Below are positions 1 through 8,250 of a stretch of 64,000 nucleotides of DNA, one piece after another (position 1 is the stretch's first letter; each line of letters opens with the position of its first letter). The stretch is from positions 149,992-213,991 of the forward strand of contig RAYM01000013.1 in the NCBI GenBank assembly GCA_003611805.1, written 5' to 3'. Below the pieces are notes generated by a model. That model was not told the DNA's origin, searched no databases, and saw only the letters and a program-made list of their open reading frames with translations. A program made the position numbers and the translations under genes. The DNA is from a bacterium 1xD42-87. Lineage in GTDB: Bacteria > Bacillota > Clostridia > Lachnospirales > Lachnospiraceae.

Positions 1-1661
1 TTAAGTACAGCGTCATACATTTTCTGCACTTCCGTACGGGCGTAATCCGCTTCCGCCTGATTTCCCATAAGCTCACATAACTGCGCGTATTCTTCCCCGT
101 ACTTGACGAACATGCCAGCGATAAATACGGATTCCGCCACAGGTCCTTCGGAGGGACCGAATGTCTGGAAGGATTCACCCGGATGCTCGGAGAAGCAGTT
201 CAGGTTCAGGCAGTCGTTCCAGTCGGCGCGTCCGATCAGCGGCAGCCCGTGGGGACCTTTGTGGGTCACAATATAGTCAAAGGAACGTTTCAGGTGCTCC
301 AGCAGAGGTTTTGCGAGAGATTCGTCGTTGTCGAAGGGCACCTGTTCTGTTAAAATCAAGGTGTCACCTGTCTCGCGCACGTAGGCGGAAGTGCCGGCGA
401 TCAGCCAAAGCGGGTCGTCGTTGAAGCCGCTGCCAATATCAGAGTTGCCTTTCTTGGTGAGGGGCTGATACTGGTGGTAAGCGCTGCCGTCCTCGAACTG
501 GGTGGAGGCAATGTCGATGATACGCTGCCTCGCGCGGTCCGGAATCAGGTGTACGAAACCGAGCAGATCCTGACAGGAATCGCGGAAGCCCATGCCGCGT
601 CCGATGCCGGATTCATAGTAGGATGCGGAACGTGACATGTTGAAGGTCACCATGCACTGGTACTGGTTCCAGATATTGACCATGCGGTTCACCTTGTCGT
701 TGGAGGATTTCACGGTGTACTTGGATAACAATTCATTCCAGTATTCGTTCAGCGATGCGAAAGCCTTGTCAACATCCGCGTCGGTCTGGTATTTGGCGAG
801 CATTGCCTCGGCGGGCTTTTTGTTGATGATACCGGGCGCTTCCCATTTCTGGTCCTCGGGATTTTCTATGTAACCCAGAACAAATACAAAGGTTTTGCTC
901 TCGCCGGGCTCTAAAGTAACGTTGATCTGGTGGGATGCGATAGGGGACCAGCCGTGCGCCACGGAGTTTGACGCCTGTCCTTTTTCCACAACTTCAGGAT
1001 TTGCCGCGCCGCGGTATGCGCCAAGAAATGCATCGCGGTTCGTGTCGAAGCCGTCCACGGGCGTATTTACAGAATAAACCGCATAGTGGTTTCTCCTCTC
1101 GCGGTACTCTGTTTTGTGATAAATTGCGGAACCGACCACTTCCACCTCGCCGGTGCTCAGGTTGCGCTGGAAGTTGCGGGAATCGTCGTCCGCGTTCCAA
1201 AGGCACCATTCCACATAGGAGAAGAGAGAAACCGTCTTTTTGCTGTCGCTTTGGTTAGTCAGCTTTACCTGGCTGATCTCGCAGTTGTCATCCATGGGAA
1301 TGAAGGTGAGTACGGAAGCCTCAAGCTGGTTTTTCATACCCGTGAAACGGCTGTAGCCGATGCCGTGGCGGCACTCGTAGCTGTCAAGCTCTGTCTGGGC
1401 CGGTTTCCAGCCGGGATTCCAGATAGAACCGCCTTCTTTGATATAGAAGTACTTGCCGTTGATATCGTTAGGTACGTCATTGTAGCGGTAACGCGTCATG
1501 CGGAGAAGTTTCGCGTCCTTATAGAAGGTGTAACCGCCACAGGTGTTGGAGATCAGCGTAAAGAATTCCTTACAGCCTAAGTAATTGATCCAAGGAAGGG
1601 GTGTTCTGGGTGTGGTGATGACGTACTCGCGGTTTTCGTCATCAAAATAACCAAATTTCAT
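1..1661 (-). CDS. cbp: Cellobiose phosphorylase (GH94), 3' end missing
   Basis: Phosphorolyses cellobiose in the cytoplasm to glucose 1-phosphate and glucose. The reading frame is open from the ATG at 1661 to the window edge (553 codons). GH94 enzymes are about 800 residues, so roughly the last third is outside the window. The N-terminus ([20 protein letters not shown], then PWINYLG) is the typical cellobiose phosphorylase start. The [12 protein letters not shown] motif holds the family's catalytic acid, here Asp at about residue 483 (WND). An AAGGAGA ribosome-binding site precedes the start. The gene diverges from a LacI-type regulator, which fits control by cellobiose or a derivative. Cellobiose rather than cellodextrin specificity is inferred from the N-terminus. 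Confidence 0.92.
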   Translation of the reverse strand, partial: MKFGYFDDENREYVITTPRTPLPWINYLGCKEFFTLISNTCGGYTFYKDAKLLRMTRYRYNDVPNDINGKYFYIKEGGSIWNPGWKPAQTELDSYECRHGIGYSRFTGMKNQLEASVLTFIPMDDNCEISQVKLTNQSDSKKTVSLFSYVEWCLWNADDDSRNFQRNLSTGEVEVVGSAIYHKTEYRERRNHYAVYSVNTPVDGFDTNRDAFLGAYRGAANPEVVEKGQASNSVAHGWSPIASHQINVTLEPGESKTFVFVLGYIENPEDQKWEAPGIINKKPAEAMLAKYQTDADVDKAFASLNEYWNELLSKYTVKSSNDKVNRMVNIWNQYQCMVTFNMSRSASYYESGIGRGMGFRDSCQDLLGFVHLIPDRARQRIIDIASTQFEDGSAYHQYQPLTKKGNSDIGSGFNDDPLWLIAGTSAYVRETGDTLILTEQVPFDNDESLAKPLLEHLKRSFDYIVTHKGPHGLPLIGRADWNDCLNLNCFSEHPGESFQTFGPSEGPVAESVFIAGMFVKYGEEYAQLCELMGNQAEADYARTEVQKMYDAVL

Positions 1662-1727
1662 AATCATTCTCCTTTTCGTTTGATAAGTGTTCGGTTCCGT
1701 GTAAATTGCCTTGAAATGGAGAAGGGT

Positions 1728-1738
1728 AAACGATTAAG
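1728..1738. promoter_or_regulatory. Putative LacI-family operator, copy 1
   Basis: AAACGATTAAG has the central CG typical of LacI-family sites and recurs exactly at 1878-1888, 150 bp away. It sits just downstream of the predicted phosphorylase start point. Binding by the adjacent regulator is inferred. Confidence 0.55.
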
Positions 1739-1765
1739 TAAACCTGTCTCCGGCCAACTAAACAA

Positions 1766-1794
1766 ATTATACAGAAGAAATGAATAAAAAGCAA
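1766..1794 (-). promoter_or_regulatory. Promoter of the cellobiose phosphorylase gene
   Basis: On the minus strand TTGCTT (1794-1789) and TATAAT (1771-1766) are 17 bp apart. The predicted transcript start is near 1759, so operator copy 1 lies about 20-30 nt into the transcript. Confidence 0.7.
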
Positions 1795-1838
1795 TGATTA
1801 TATATTTCTTATGTAAAATCAATAAAATCCGAAAGAAG

Positions 1839-1867
1839 TTGCATTACTTGGAGATGTATTGTACAAT
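1839..1867 (+). promoter_or_regulatory. Promoter of the LacI-family regulator
   Basis: TTGCAT (1839-1844), a 17-bp spacer and TACAAT (1862-1867). The predicted start is near 1874, a few bases before operator copy 2. Confidence 0.6.
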
Positions 1868-1877
1868 GAAGATACGA

Positions 1878-1888
1878 AAACGATTAAG
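1878..1888. promoter_or_regulatory. Putative LacI-family operator, copy 2
   Basis: Exact second copy of AAACGATTAAG, starting a few bases after the predicted start point of the regulator gene. The position suggests autorepression. It forms a divergent pair with copy 1. Confidence 0.55.
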
Positions 1889-1931
1889 CGGCATGCGGTA
1901 CATGTCGGCAGGGATGATTGAGGATTAGAAT

Positions 1932-2975
1932 ATGGTATCTATGAAGGATATTTCGGCGGTCTGCGGCGTCTCCGTTGCTACAGTCAGCAAAGCGCTTAAC
2001 AACCAGAATGATATTGGGCAGGAGACGAAGAGACGGATTCGTCAGACCGCGGAGGAGATGGGGTACTTTCCTAATACGGCGGCAAAGATGCTGAAAACGA
2101 ACCGCAGCTACAATATAGGGGTTCTGTTTAGTCACGAGGATTACAGCGGTCTGACCCACGATTACTATGCTTTTGTGCTGGATAGTCTCAAAAACACGGT
2201 GGAAGAGAAAGGTTACGACATCACTTTTGTAAATACGAGCATTCGCCGAAAAGGTGAGACAAGCTATCTTGAGCATTGCAAGTCGCGCGGATTTGACGGC
2301 GTTGCAATTGTCTGTACGGATTTTTATTCCCCGGAGATTTTACAGCTTGTGAGGGGCGGTATTCCCATCGTTACGCTGGACCATCTTTTCAATAATGTCT
2401 GTGCGGTTATGTCCAACAATGTGCAGGGGATGCAGGACCTGCTTACATATATTTATGAAAAGGGGCATCGCAGGGTATCATATATTCATGGGGCGGATTC
2501 CGCCGTGACCCAGAGCAGGCTTTCTTCCTTTTACCGGACGGCGGCGCAGCTCGGGCTGACGATACCGGATGAATATATCCGCATGTCTCCCTACCGCGAC
2601 ACAAAGGGCGCTTATGCGGAGACAGTGAGGCTGCTTGAACTGCGGGAGCCGCCCACGTGTATTATTTACCCGGATGATTTTTCGGCTTTTGGCGGATATA
2701 ATGCGATTCAGGAACGTGGGATGCGGATTCCGGATGACATTTCAATTGCGGGCTACGACGGTATTCGCATTGCGAGGCATATCGAGCCGACGCTGACGAC
2801 GCTGCGGCAGGACACTGAGGAGCTGGGACGGCAGGTGGGAGAAAAACTGCTCAGCCTGATTGAACATCCCAAAACTACACTGGTGGAGACAATCGTGGTG
2901 GAGGGGCATGTATTTGAAGGAAATTCTGTAGCAAACATCAGGGGGAAAAATTATGTCGGCACCGATTTTATTTGA
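1932..2975 (+). CDS. LacI-family transcriptional regulator (likely of cellobiose use)
   Basis: A 347-residue regulator. The N-terminal LacI helix-turn-helix (DISAVCGVSVATVSKALNN, about residues 5-23) and hinge helix are followed by a periplasmic-binding-protein-like effector domain (from about 60, starting YNIGVLF). It is divergent from the cellobiose phosphorylase gene, with an identical 11-bp operator candidate just downstream of each promoter. Regulation of the phosphorylase and of itself is therefore the simplest model. The effector is unknown. The ribosome-binding site is weak (GAGGATT), and the 3' end overlaps the next gene by 23 nt. Confidence 0.88.
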   Translation: MVSMKDISAVCGVSVATVSKALNNQNDIGQETKRRIRQTAEEMGYFPNTAAKMLKTNRSYNIGVLFSHEDYSGLTHDYYAFVLDSLKNTVEEKGYDITFVNTSIRRKGETSYLEHCKSRGFDGVAIVCTDFYSPEILQLVRGGIPIVTLDHLFNNVCAVMSNNVQGMQDLLTYIYEKGHRRVSYIHGADSAVTQSRLSSFYRTAAQLGLTIPDEYIRMSPYRDTKGAYAETVRLLELREPPTCIIYPDDFSAFGGYNAIQERGMRIPDDISIAGYDGIRIARHIEPTLTTLRQDTEELGRQVGEKLLSLIEHPKTTLVETIVVEGHVFEGNSVANIRGKNYVGTDFI

Positions 2976-3345
2976 CCAGAGCAGATTAAAGGCATATGAT
3001 GGTCTTATGAGGCTGTGCGAGTTCGCCGGGAAGTCCGGGGAGTGGCAGCAGACGTTGTGGAGTGAACTGTTGATGAATCAGAATCTTTACGACGCATTTG
3101 TCTATTACCTGGAGAATCACGGACTGCCGGACGAGCCGAAGTGTGGGGCATATTCCCTGACGGACTGTTATGTGTGGCAGACCAGGCAGGATAATCTGCG
3201 CATGGACACGGGGAAGAATACCGAGAGCTGCAATAAAGAGGACATGGTGCTCAGATCATTTATGATGATGGCAGATATGCAGAGACACCCGGAAGACTAC
3301 GCGAAAAAACTGGGTGACTGGAAAGGCATGGATCAGACTATGTGA
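2953..3345 (+). CDS. Hypothetical protein, translationally coupled to the LacI gene
   Basis: A 130-residue soluble protein I do not recognise. It has no signal peptide or membrane segment. It starts inside the 3' end of the upstream regulator (23-nt overlap) with a GGGGGA ribosome-binding site, so it is probably co-translated. It is rich in Tyr, Trp and Met, with Cys residues near positions 22, 54 and 62. Co-transcription with the regulator gives no direct clue to function. Confidence 0.7.
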   Translation: MSAPILFDQSRLKAYDGLMRLCEFAGKSGEWQQTLWSELLMNQNLYDAFVYYLENHGLPDEPKCGAYSLTDCYVWQTRQDNLRMDTGKNTESCNKEDMVLRSFMMMADMQRHPEDYAKKLGDWKGMDQTM

Positions 3346-3382
3346 GGGCGCCGGAAACAGACAGAGGAAAAAGGAAGGAAGT

Positions 3383-3829
3383 ATGGATCGGACGGAATTT
3401 ATCGACAGGCTGCAGAGAGCGCTTGCGGGCGGCGTAAACAGTTCCCGGGTGGCGGAGAATGTGCAGTATTACCGGGAATATATTGATGTGGAGATCAGAA
3501 AGGGAAGAAGCGAGAAGGAAGTACTTGACAGTCTCGGCGATCCGAGACTTCTGGCGAAGAGTATTATTGAGGCGAATAAGCGTGCCGGGATCAGCGAGGG
3601 AACGAACCGGACATACGACGAGGAGACTGTGGAAAAGGAAGGCGGAGAATGGGGAAAGACGGTGATGGAAAATGTCACGCGCGTTCCCGGCTGGCTGATT
3701 GCACTGGTTGCGGTTGTGATTTTTCTTTTGATTATCGGTGTGGTTTTTTCCGTGATTTCTTTTCTTGCGCCAATTATCATTCCGGTACTGATTGTGATAC
3801 TCCTGGTGAACTTTTTTAAAAGACGGTAA
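3383..3829 (+). CDS. DUF1700/HAAS-type membrane protein
   Basis: A 148-residue protein. The N-terminal helical part (MDRTEFIDRLQRAL, then VAENVQYYREYIDVEI and a SLGDPRLLAKSI segment, residues 1-65) is characteristic of DUF1700/HAAS proteins. Those are often encoded with PadR-type regulators, but none is present here. A hydrophobic C-terminal stretch (about 103-145) forms one long or two short membrane segments and ends in KRR. The ATG at 3383 is chosen because AAGGAAGG lies directly upstream and homology starts at MDRTEF; an in-frame start at 3314 would overlap the previous gene. Confidence 0.75.
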   Translation: MDRTEFIDRLQRALAGGVNSSRVAENVQYYREYIDVEIRKGRSEKEVLDSLGDPRLLAKSIIEANKRAGISEGTNRTYDEETVEKEGGEWGKTVMENVTRVPGWLIALVAVVIFLLIIGVVFSVISFLAPIIIPVLIVILLVNFFKRR

Positions 3830-3835
3830 CATGAC

Positions 3836-3867
3836 AACAGGCCGTCTATCAGATAGACGACCTGTTG
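3836..3867. repeat. Inverted repeat downstream of the DUF1700 gene
   Basis: AACAGG and CGTCTATC pair with GATAGACG and CCTGTT around a very small loop, with one mismatch. No T-tract follows. It could be a hairpin terminator of poor quality or a dyad for a regulator. Confidence 0.5.
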
Positions 3868-4111
3868 AGGGGAGTATAAATAATTAATATAAGGGTCTGT
3901 AGGCGGAGAATGAAGGGGTATCTCCGTCTACGTTTCCATTATAGTACTTTTGACAAAAAATGCAAGGAAAAATAGTACCAAAGTACCAACAATAGTTTTG
4001 TTGCTTTTGAATAAAAAAATGGTACTAAAGAACTATGAAATGACTGAATAACTTGGTGTGGATTCTCTCATACTATTTCTGTAACATGAAACCAATCAGG
4101 AGGTATGGAAG
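3868..4111. other. AT-rich spacer with repeated GTAC words
   Basis: No gene is visible. TAGTAC or GGTAC words occur at 3942, 3973, 3983 and 4021. A TTGACA box at 3950 lies 17 bp before TAGTAC (3973-3978), which could be a weak promoter for the Asn-rich small gene. Confidence 0.3.
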
Positions 4112-4261
4112 ATGTCTAAGAATGATTTTAACCAGAACAGCCAGCAGAATGAGAAGCAGCAGGACAAAAACAACCAGAACAATTCTAAGAACAGCACAAA
4201 CAACAACAGCAAGAACAGTTCCGGCAGCAACTCTAACAACAGCAGCAAGGACAACTACTAA
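4112..4261 (+). CDS. Asn/Ser-rich 49-residue protein
   Basis: A small ORF starting MSKNDFNQNSQQNEKQQ and ending SSKDNY. More than a third of the residues are Asn, with Ser, Lys and Gln making up most of the rest. It has no Cys and no hydrophobic segment, and is probably intrinsically disordered and highly soluble. An excellent AGGAGGT ribosome-binding site lies 7 nt upstream, and a strong intrinsic terminator follows 18 nt after the stop, so this is a monocistronic unit. I do not recognise a function. Confidence 0.72.
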   Translation: MSKNDFNQNSQQNEKQQDKNNQNNSKNSTNNNSKNSSGSNSNNSSKDNY

Positions 4262-4279
4262 GAAGGATCGGATTTGTGA

Positions 4280-4310
4280 GGGGGACGCATCGGGCGTCCC
4301 CCTTCCTTCG
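4280..4310 (+). terminator. Intrinsic terminator of the Asn-rich gene
   Basis: GGGGGACGC (4280-4288) and GCGTCCCCC (4294-4302) form a perfect 9-bp stem with a 5-nt loop, followed by a T-rich TTCCTTCG. Confidence 0.8.
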
Positions 4311-4322
4311 TGAAAAACTGAG

Positions 4323-4351
4323 TTGACAGGCATTTGTATACGGCATAAAAT
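4323..4351 (+). promoter_or_regulatory. Sigma-A promoter giving a leaderless methylase mRNA
   Basis: TTGACA (4323-4328), exactly 17 bp, then TAAAAT (4346-4351). The expected start, 7 nt after the -10 box, is the A of the ATG at 4358, and no Shine-Dalgarno sequence is present. Confidence 0.7.
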
Positions 4352-4357
4352 GTACCT

Positions 4358-5506
4358 ATGGAAAAATTAGAGTATATTGTGCCCTGCCATTTCGGGCTGG
4401 AGGCAGTTTTAAAAAGAGAGATTTCGGATCTTGGTCTGGAGATCACCTGCGTGGAGGACGGCAGAGTAACCTTTGCCGGGGACAGGCAGGCGCTTTGCCG
4501 TGCCAATATCTTCCTTCGCAGTGCGCAGAGAGTGCTGATTAAGATAGGAAGTTTTCATGCGGAGACGTTTGAAGAACTTTTCCAGAAGACAAAGGCGCTT
4601 CCGTGGGAGGCGTATATTCCCAAAGACGGAAAATTCTGGGTGGCGAAGGCGGCGAGTGTGAAGAGTAAGCTTTTCAGCCCTTCCGATATCCAGTCGATTA
4701 TGAAGAAAGCTATGGTGGAGCGCATGAAGGGCGTCTACCATATAGACTGGTTTGATGAGAGCGGGGCGGACTATCCTGTCAGGGTCTTTATCAAGAAGGA
4801 CGAGGTGACGGTGGGACTCGACACTTCGGGAGAATCCTTACATAAGCGGGGCTATCGGAAGCTGACGGCGAAAGCGCCCATCGCGGAGAATCTGGCGGCG
4901 GCGCTTCTGATGCTGACGCCTTGGCGGGGGGACAGGATTCTCGTGGATCCTTTCTGCGGCAGCGGGACCATTCCCATTGAGGCGGCTATGATGGCGGCAC
5001 ATATTGCGCCCGGAAAAAGCAGACATTTCACGGCACAGGACTGGACACATGCGTTTCCTGCGGACCTTTGGGAAAAGGCGAGGAAAGAGGCGGTATCCAT
5101 GGAAACGCCGGATGTGGAGACGCAGATTCAGGGGTATGACATAGATGAAGAGATGGTGTCCATTGCCAGGGCGAACGCAAGACTTGCCGGGGTGGAACAC
5201 CTGATCCATTTTCAACAGAGGGACGTCGCACAGCTTTCCCATGCCAAAAAGTATGGGTTTATCCTGACGAATCCGCCCTACGGGGAGCGGCTTTCGGAGA
5301 AAAAAGAGCTTCGGGCGCTGTACCGGACGCTGGGGGAACGCTACCAAGCGTTGGATTCCTGGTCCATGTATGTGATCACTTCCTATGAGGAGGCGGAAAA
5401 CGCGATCGGCAGGAAAGCGGATAAGAACAGAAAGCTATACAACGGTATGATAAAGACCTACTTTTATCAATATATGGGTCCAAAGCCCACCGGGAGCAAA
5501 AGGTAA
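4358..5506 (+). CDS. THUMP-domain class I rRNA guanine-N2 methyltransferase (RlmL/YpsC type)
   Basis: A 382-residue SAM-dependent RNA methylase. The N-terminal ferredoxin-like/THUMP region (about 1-160) leads into a Rossmann methylase domain. Motif I is DPFCGSGTIPIEAA (about 196-209) and the catalytic motif IV is NPPYGERL (about 304-311), the signature of guanine N2 methylases of 23S rRNA. The start at 4358 is supported by homology starting at LEYIVPCHFG, and there is no alternative upstream start. The gene lacks a ribosome-binding site and appears to be transcribed from its own A of ATG. The next gene follows after 3 nt. Confidence 0.9.
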   Translation: MEKLEYIVPCHFGLEAVLKREISDLGLEITCVEDGRVTFAGDRQALCRANIFLRSAQRVLIKIGSFHAETFEELFQKTKALPWEAYIPKDGKFWVAKAASVKSKLFSPSDIQSIMKKAMVERMKGVYHIDWFDESGADYPVRVFIKKDEVTVGLDTSGESLHKRGYRKLTAKAPIAENLAAALLMLTPWRGDRILVDPFCGSGTIPIEAAMMAAHIAPGKSRHFTAQDWTHAFPADLWEKARKEAVSMETPDVETQIQGYDIDEEMVSIARANARLAGVEHLIHFQQRDVAQLSHAKKYGFILTNPPYGERLSEKKELRALYRTLGERYQALDSWSMYVITSYEEAENAIGRKADKNRKLYNGMIKTYFYQYMGPKPTGSKR

Positions 5507-5509
5507 GCG

Positions 5510-6580
5510 ATGCAGCAGAACAGTTTGATGAAAAGTACATTGGTATATTGCGTTCTATTTGTGGCGGCTGCCATGAGCGTCATGCTGTACTATGCGGCGA
5601 CCAAGACCGTGGGTGTGGCAGATCTGGCGCAGGACGAGGTGGTCCGCCCGTCCGTGCAGAAAGAGGAGGGCGCGCCCGCTGTCCCCACGAAGGAAAATGA
5701 AATCGCCATAGACAGAACTGAGATGAGCACCAATTATTTCTGTATTCCCATGCCGGAGAGTGTGAAGGCTGAGGAAGTTGTTTTAGAGAATCACTATATG
5801 GACAAAGAACTTTGGGTGTGCATCAATACGGAACAGAAGAAGGATTATGAGGCGTTCTATCGGACGACCGGCGTTTACGGGTACAGCGATAATGTGGCGG
5901 ACGGGCACTTTGAAGCGGAACAAGACAGAATCTGCCTGTGTTTTGCGCTGAACGGCGTCTATGAGTACCGCAGTATTTTTGAGGACCATACCCTGTACGT
6001 GGAGTTTGTGTCCTCGAAGGAAATGTATGAAAAGATTATTGTGATAGATCCCGCTTACGGGGGCGAGGAGCAGGGCGTCGCCGTGGAGGGCATTCTCTCA
6101 AAGGACATTACGCTTGACGTTGCGAAGGCGTTGAAAACTATGTTTGACGAGAGCGACGTCAAGGTGTACTATACGAGAATGGATGATACCAATCCCGCAG
6201 CGTCGGACAGAGTGGGGCTTGCGGCGGCGACAAAGGCGGATATGCTGATCCGGATAGAGGTAAGCGGCGACGAGAACAGTAAGCTCTATGGGACGTCGGC
6301 GGTTTATAACAGCCAGTATTTTATTCCCGGGTTCGGCAATGTGGAGCTTGCAGATCTTCTTGAGCGGGAGGTAGTCACGTCGATCAGCGGCAAGGCATGC
6401 GGCCTGATTGAGTCGTCGGAGGAGGACCGGGTTGTGAACAGCGCCACCGTTCCGGCGGCGGCGATCCGTGTGGGATACCTGACAAACAGCCAGGAGGCGA
6501 TTTTGCTGCAGAGGGAGGATTACATCAGGCGGATTGCGGAAGGGATATACAACGCGGTGATGAAAGCTTATTCTGCTTAG
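5510..6580 (+). CDS. Membrane-anchored amidase_3-fold protein lacking catalytic residues
   Basis: A 356-residue protein with an N-terminal membrane anchor (about 10-30), a beta-rich extracellular segment (about 70-170) and a C-terminal domain resembling N-acetylmuramoyl-L-alanine amidase type 3 (about 175-355). The fold markers are present (IIVIDPAYGG, KDITLDVAKAL, IRVGYLTNSQE). However, the zinc His of DPGHGG is Tyr, the Glu of the LKEKD-type motif is Ser (LSKD), the His of SIHAN is Glu (RIEVSG), and the catalytic Glu before GFxSN is Arg. It should therefore be catalytically dead and may bind peptidoglycan or regulate a partner. It is co-directional with the methylase and rdgB. Confidence 0.75.
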   Translation: MQQNSLMKSTLVYCVLFVAAAMSVMLYYAATKTVGVADLAQDEVVRPSVQKEEGAPAVPTKENEIAIDRTEMSTNYFCIPMPESVKAEEVVLENHYMDKELWVCINTEQKKDYEAFYRTTGVYGYSDNVADGHFEAEQDRICLCFALNGVYEYRSIFEDHTLYVEFVSSKEMYEKIIVIDPAYGGEEQGVAVEGILSKDITLDVAKALKTMFDESDVKVYYTRMDDTNPAASDRVGLAAATKADMLIRIEVSGDENSKLYGTSAVYNSQYFIPGFGNVELADLLEREVVTSISGKACGLIESSEEDRVVNSATVPAAAIRVGYLTNSQEAILLQREDYIRRIAEGIYNAVMKAYSA

Positions 6581-6597
6581 AGGGCGGTGAGACTTAG

Positions 6598-7221
6598 GTG
6601 AAAATTATATTTGCTACAGGCAATGAGGGAAAAATGCGCGAGATTCGGGCGATTCTCGGGGATATGGAGATGCAAGTATATTCCATGAAGGAGGCAGGGC
6701 TTGCGCCTGACATAGAGGAGAATGGGACTACGTTTGAGGAGAATGCCCTCATCAAGGCATATGCGGTGGCGGAAGCCCTTGCAGGACAGGACGGGGCGCG
6801 GGAGTGCGTGGTGATGGCGGATGATTCCGGGTTGGAAATCGATTATCTGAACGGGGAGCCGGGCGTGTATTCCGCCAGATATCTCGGGGAGGAGACGCCT
6901 TTTTCCGAGAAAAGCGCGGACCTGCTCAGACGGCTTAAAGATGTGCCGGAAGAGAAGAGAACGGCAAGATTTGTCTGCGCGATTGCTTCGGTGTTTCCGG
7001 GCGGGGAAGAGGCGAGCGCCAGAGGAACTATTGAGGGCAGGATCGGTTACGAACTTCGCGGGGACAATGGCTTCGGTTACGATCCTATCTTTTATCTGCC
7101 GGAGTACGGATGCACTGCGGCGGAGCTGCCAGACGAGGAAAAGAACCGGATCAGCCACAGATGCAGGGCTTTGGAACAAATGAAAGCGGAACTAAGGAAA
7201 AGGATGTTACCATCGACATGA
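6598..7221 (+). CDS. rdgB: XTP/dITP pyrophosphatase (RdgB/HAM1)
   Basis: A 207-residue house-cleaning enzyme that hydrolyses non-canonical purine triphosphates such as dITP and XTP to monophosphates. Family motifs are FATGNEGKMREIRAIL at the N-terminus, ADDSGLEIDYLNGEPGVYSA in the middle and GYDPIFYLPE near the C-terminus. The start is GTG at 6598. The stop overlaps the start of the following phosphoesterase as ATGA, the same rdgB-yfcE-like pairing seen in many Firmicutes, which implies translational coupling. Confidence 0.93.
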   Translation: MKIIFATGNEGKMREIRAILGDMEMQVYSMKEAGLAPDIEENGTTFEENALIKAYAVAEALAGQDGARECVVMADDSGLEIDYLNGEPGVYSARYLGEETPFSEKSADLLRRLKDVPEEKRTARFVCAIASVFPGGEEASARGTIEGRIGYELRGDNGFGYDPIFYLPEYGCTAAELPDEEKNRISHRCRALEQMKAELRKRMLPST

Positions 7222-7697
7222 AAATATTGATTGTGAGCGACAGCCATCGTTATAATGTGAATCTGCTCGCTGTACTGGAACGGACGGGACCTTACGATAT
7301 GCTGATACACTGCGGTGACGTGGAGGGAAGCGAGTATACGATCAGTGAAGCGGCGGGCTGCCCTGTGGTGATGGTGCAGGGGAACAATGATTTTTTTTCC
7401 AGCCTGCCGAGAGAAGAGGAGTTTATGATCGGGCGGTATAAAGTTTGGGTGACCCACGGGCATCACTACTATATCGCCATGAACACCGAGACAATCAAAC
7501 AGGAAGCGGTCAGCAGGGAAGTGGATATCGTCATGTGCGGGCATTCCCACAAGCCTGTTATTGATATCGGGAAGGATGTTACGCTGATTAATCCCGGAAG
7601 CATCAGCTATCCCAGACAGGATAACCGGAAGCCCAGTTATATCATCATGGAGCTGGACCGGGAAGGGGAGGCGCATTATACATTAAATTTTATTTAG
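7218..7697 (+). CDS. YfcE/MJ0936-type metallophosphoesterase
   Basis: A 159-residue calcineurin-like phosphoesterase. Metal-binding motifs are in order: SDSH (about 8-11), HCGDVEG (about 31-37), GNND (about 55-58), THGHHYY (about 75-81) and CGHSHKP (about 101-107). The ATG at 7218 overlaps the rdgB stop by 4 nt. Proteins of this family are typically phosphodiesterases of unknown physiological substrate. Confidence 0.88.
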   Translation: MKILIVSDSHRYNVNLLAVLERTGPYDMLIHCGDVEGSEYTISEAAGCPVVMVQGNNDFFSSLPREEEFMIGRYKVWVTHGHHYYIAMNTETIKQEAVSREVDIVMCGHSHKPVIDIGKDVTLINPGSISYPRQDNRKPSYIIMELDREGEAHYTLNFI

Positions 7698-7704
7698 AAA
7701 TCTG

Positions 7705-7733
7705 TTGACAGAAAAAAAACCATATTATATAAT
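7705..7733 (+). promoter_or_regulatory. Promoter of the six-tRNA operon
   Basis: Perfect consensus: TTGACA (7705-7710), a 17-bp spacer and TATAAT (7728-7733), 37 bp upstream of tRNA-Pro. Confidence 0.85.
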
Positions 7734-7770
7734 GGAACATGCGTTGTGAGAAATGGCGTTTGATCCCTTG

Positions 7771-7845
7771 CGGGGTGTGGCTCAGCTTGGCTAGAGCGCC
7801 TGGTTTGGGACCAGGAGGTCGCAGGTTCGAATCCTGTCACCCCGA
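7771..7845 (+). tRNA. tRNA-Pro (anticodon TGG)
   Basis: The acceptor stem CGGGGTG pairs with CACCCCG. The anticodon loop TTTGGGA contains TGG and the T-loop is TTCGAAT. CCA is not encoded. First gene of the tRNA cluster. Confidence 0.97.
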
Positions 7846-7867
7846 CGCTGTTTGTCTATAATGACTT

Positions 7868-7938
7868 GCGGGTGTAGTTCAATGGTAGAACACCAGCCTT
7901 CCAAGCTGGATACGTGGGTTCGATTCCCATCACCCGCT
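7868..7938 (+). tRNA. tRNA-Gly (anticodon TCC)
   Basis: The acceptor stem GCGGGTG pairs with CACCCGC, and the anticodon loop CTTCCAA contains TCC. 71 nt, CCA not encoded. Confidence 0.97.
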
Positions 7939-7974
7939 CTCCGCGCGGCATAAATCCGTGTGGGTAAGCAGTAC

Positions 7975-8048
<74 letters not shown>

Positions 8049-8054
8049 TTTTAT

Positions 8055-8129
8055 GGTGGGTATGGCGCAGTCGGCTAGCGCGCCAGATTGTGGCTCTGGA
8101 GGCCGAGGGTTCGAGTCCCTCTATCCACC
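8055..8129 (+). tRNA. tRNA-His (anticodon GTG)
   Basis: The encoded extra G at position -1 (8055) pairs with C73 (8129), the hallmark of tRNA-His. The acceptor stem is GTGGGTA with TATCCAC and the anticodon is GTG. Confidence 0.96.
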
Positions 8130-8174
8130 TTTAACATGAGCGTGCGGAGCACAGCCTGCCTTGTTTACCAATAA

Positions 8175-8246
8175 TGGGCTATCGCCAAGGGGTAAGGCAC
8201 AGGACTTTGACTCCTGCATTCGCTGGTTCAAATCCAGCTAGCCCAG
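8175..8246 (+). tRNA. tRNA-Gln (anticodon TTG)
   Basis: The acceptor stem TGGGCTA pairs with TAGCCCA, and the anticodon loop CTTTGAC contains TTG. Confidence 0.96.
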
Positions 8247-8250
8247 TTAT

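Noticed and set aside
3836..3867. Intrinsic terminator after the DUF1700 gene
   Set aside because: Good stem but almost no loop and no T-tract; listed only as an inverted repeat.
3942..4025. CRISPR-like repeat array
   Set aside because: Words are only 5-6 bp, irregularly spaced and without spacers; no cas genes in the window.
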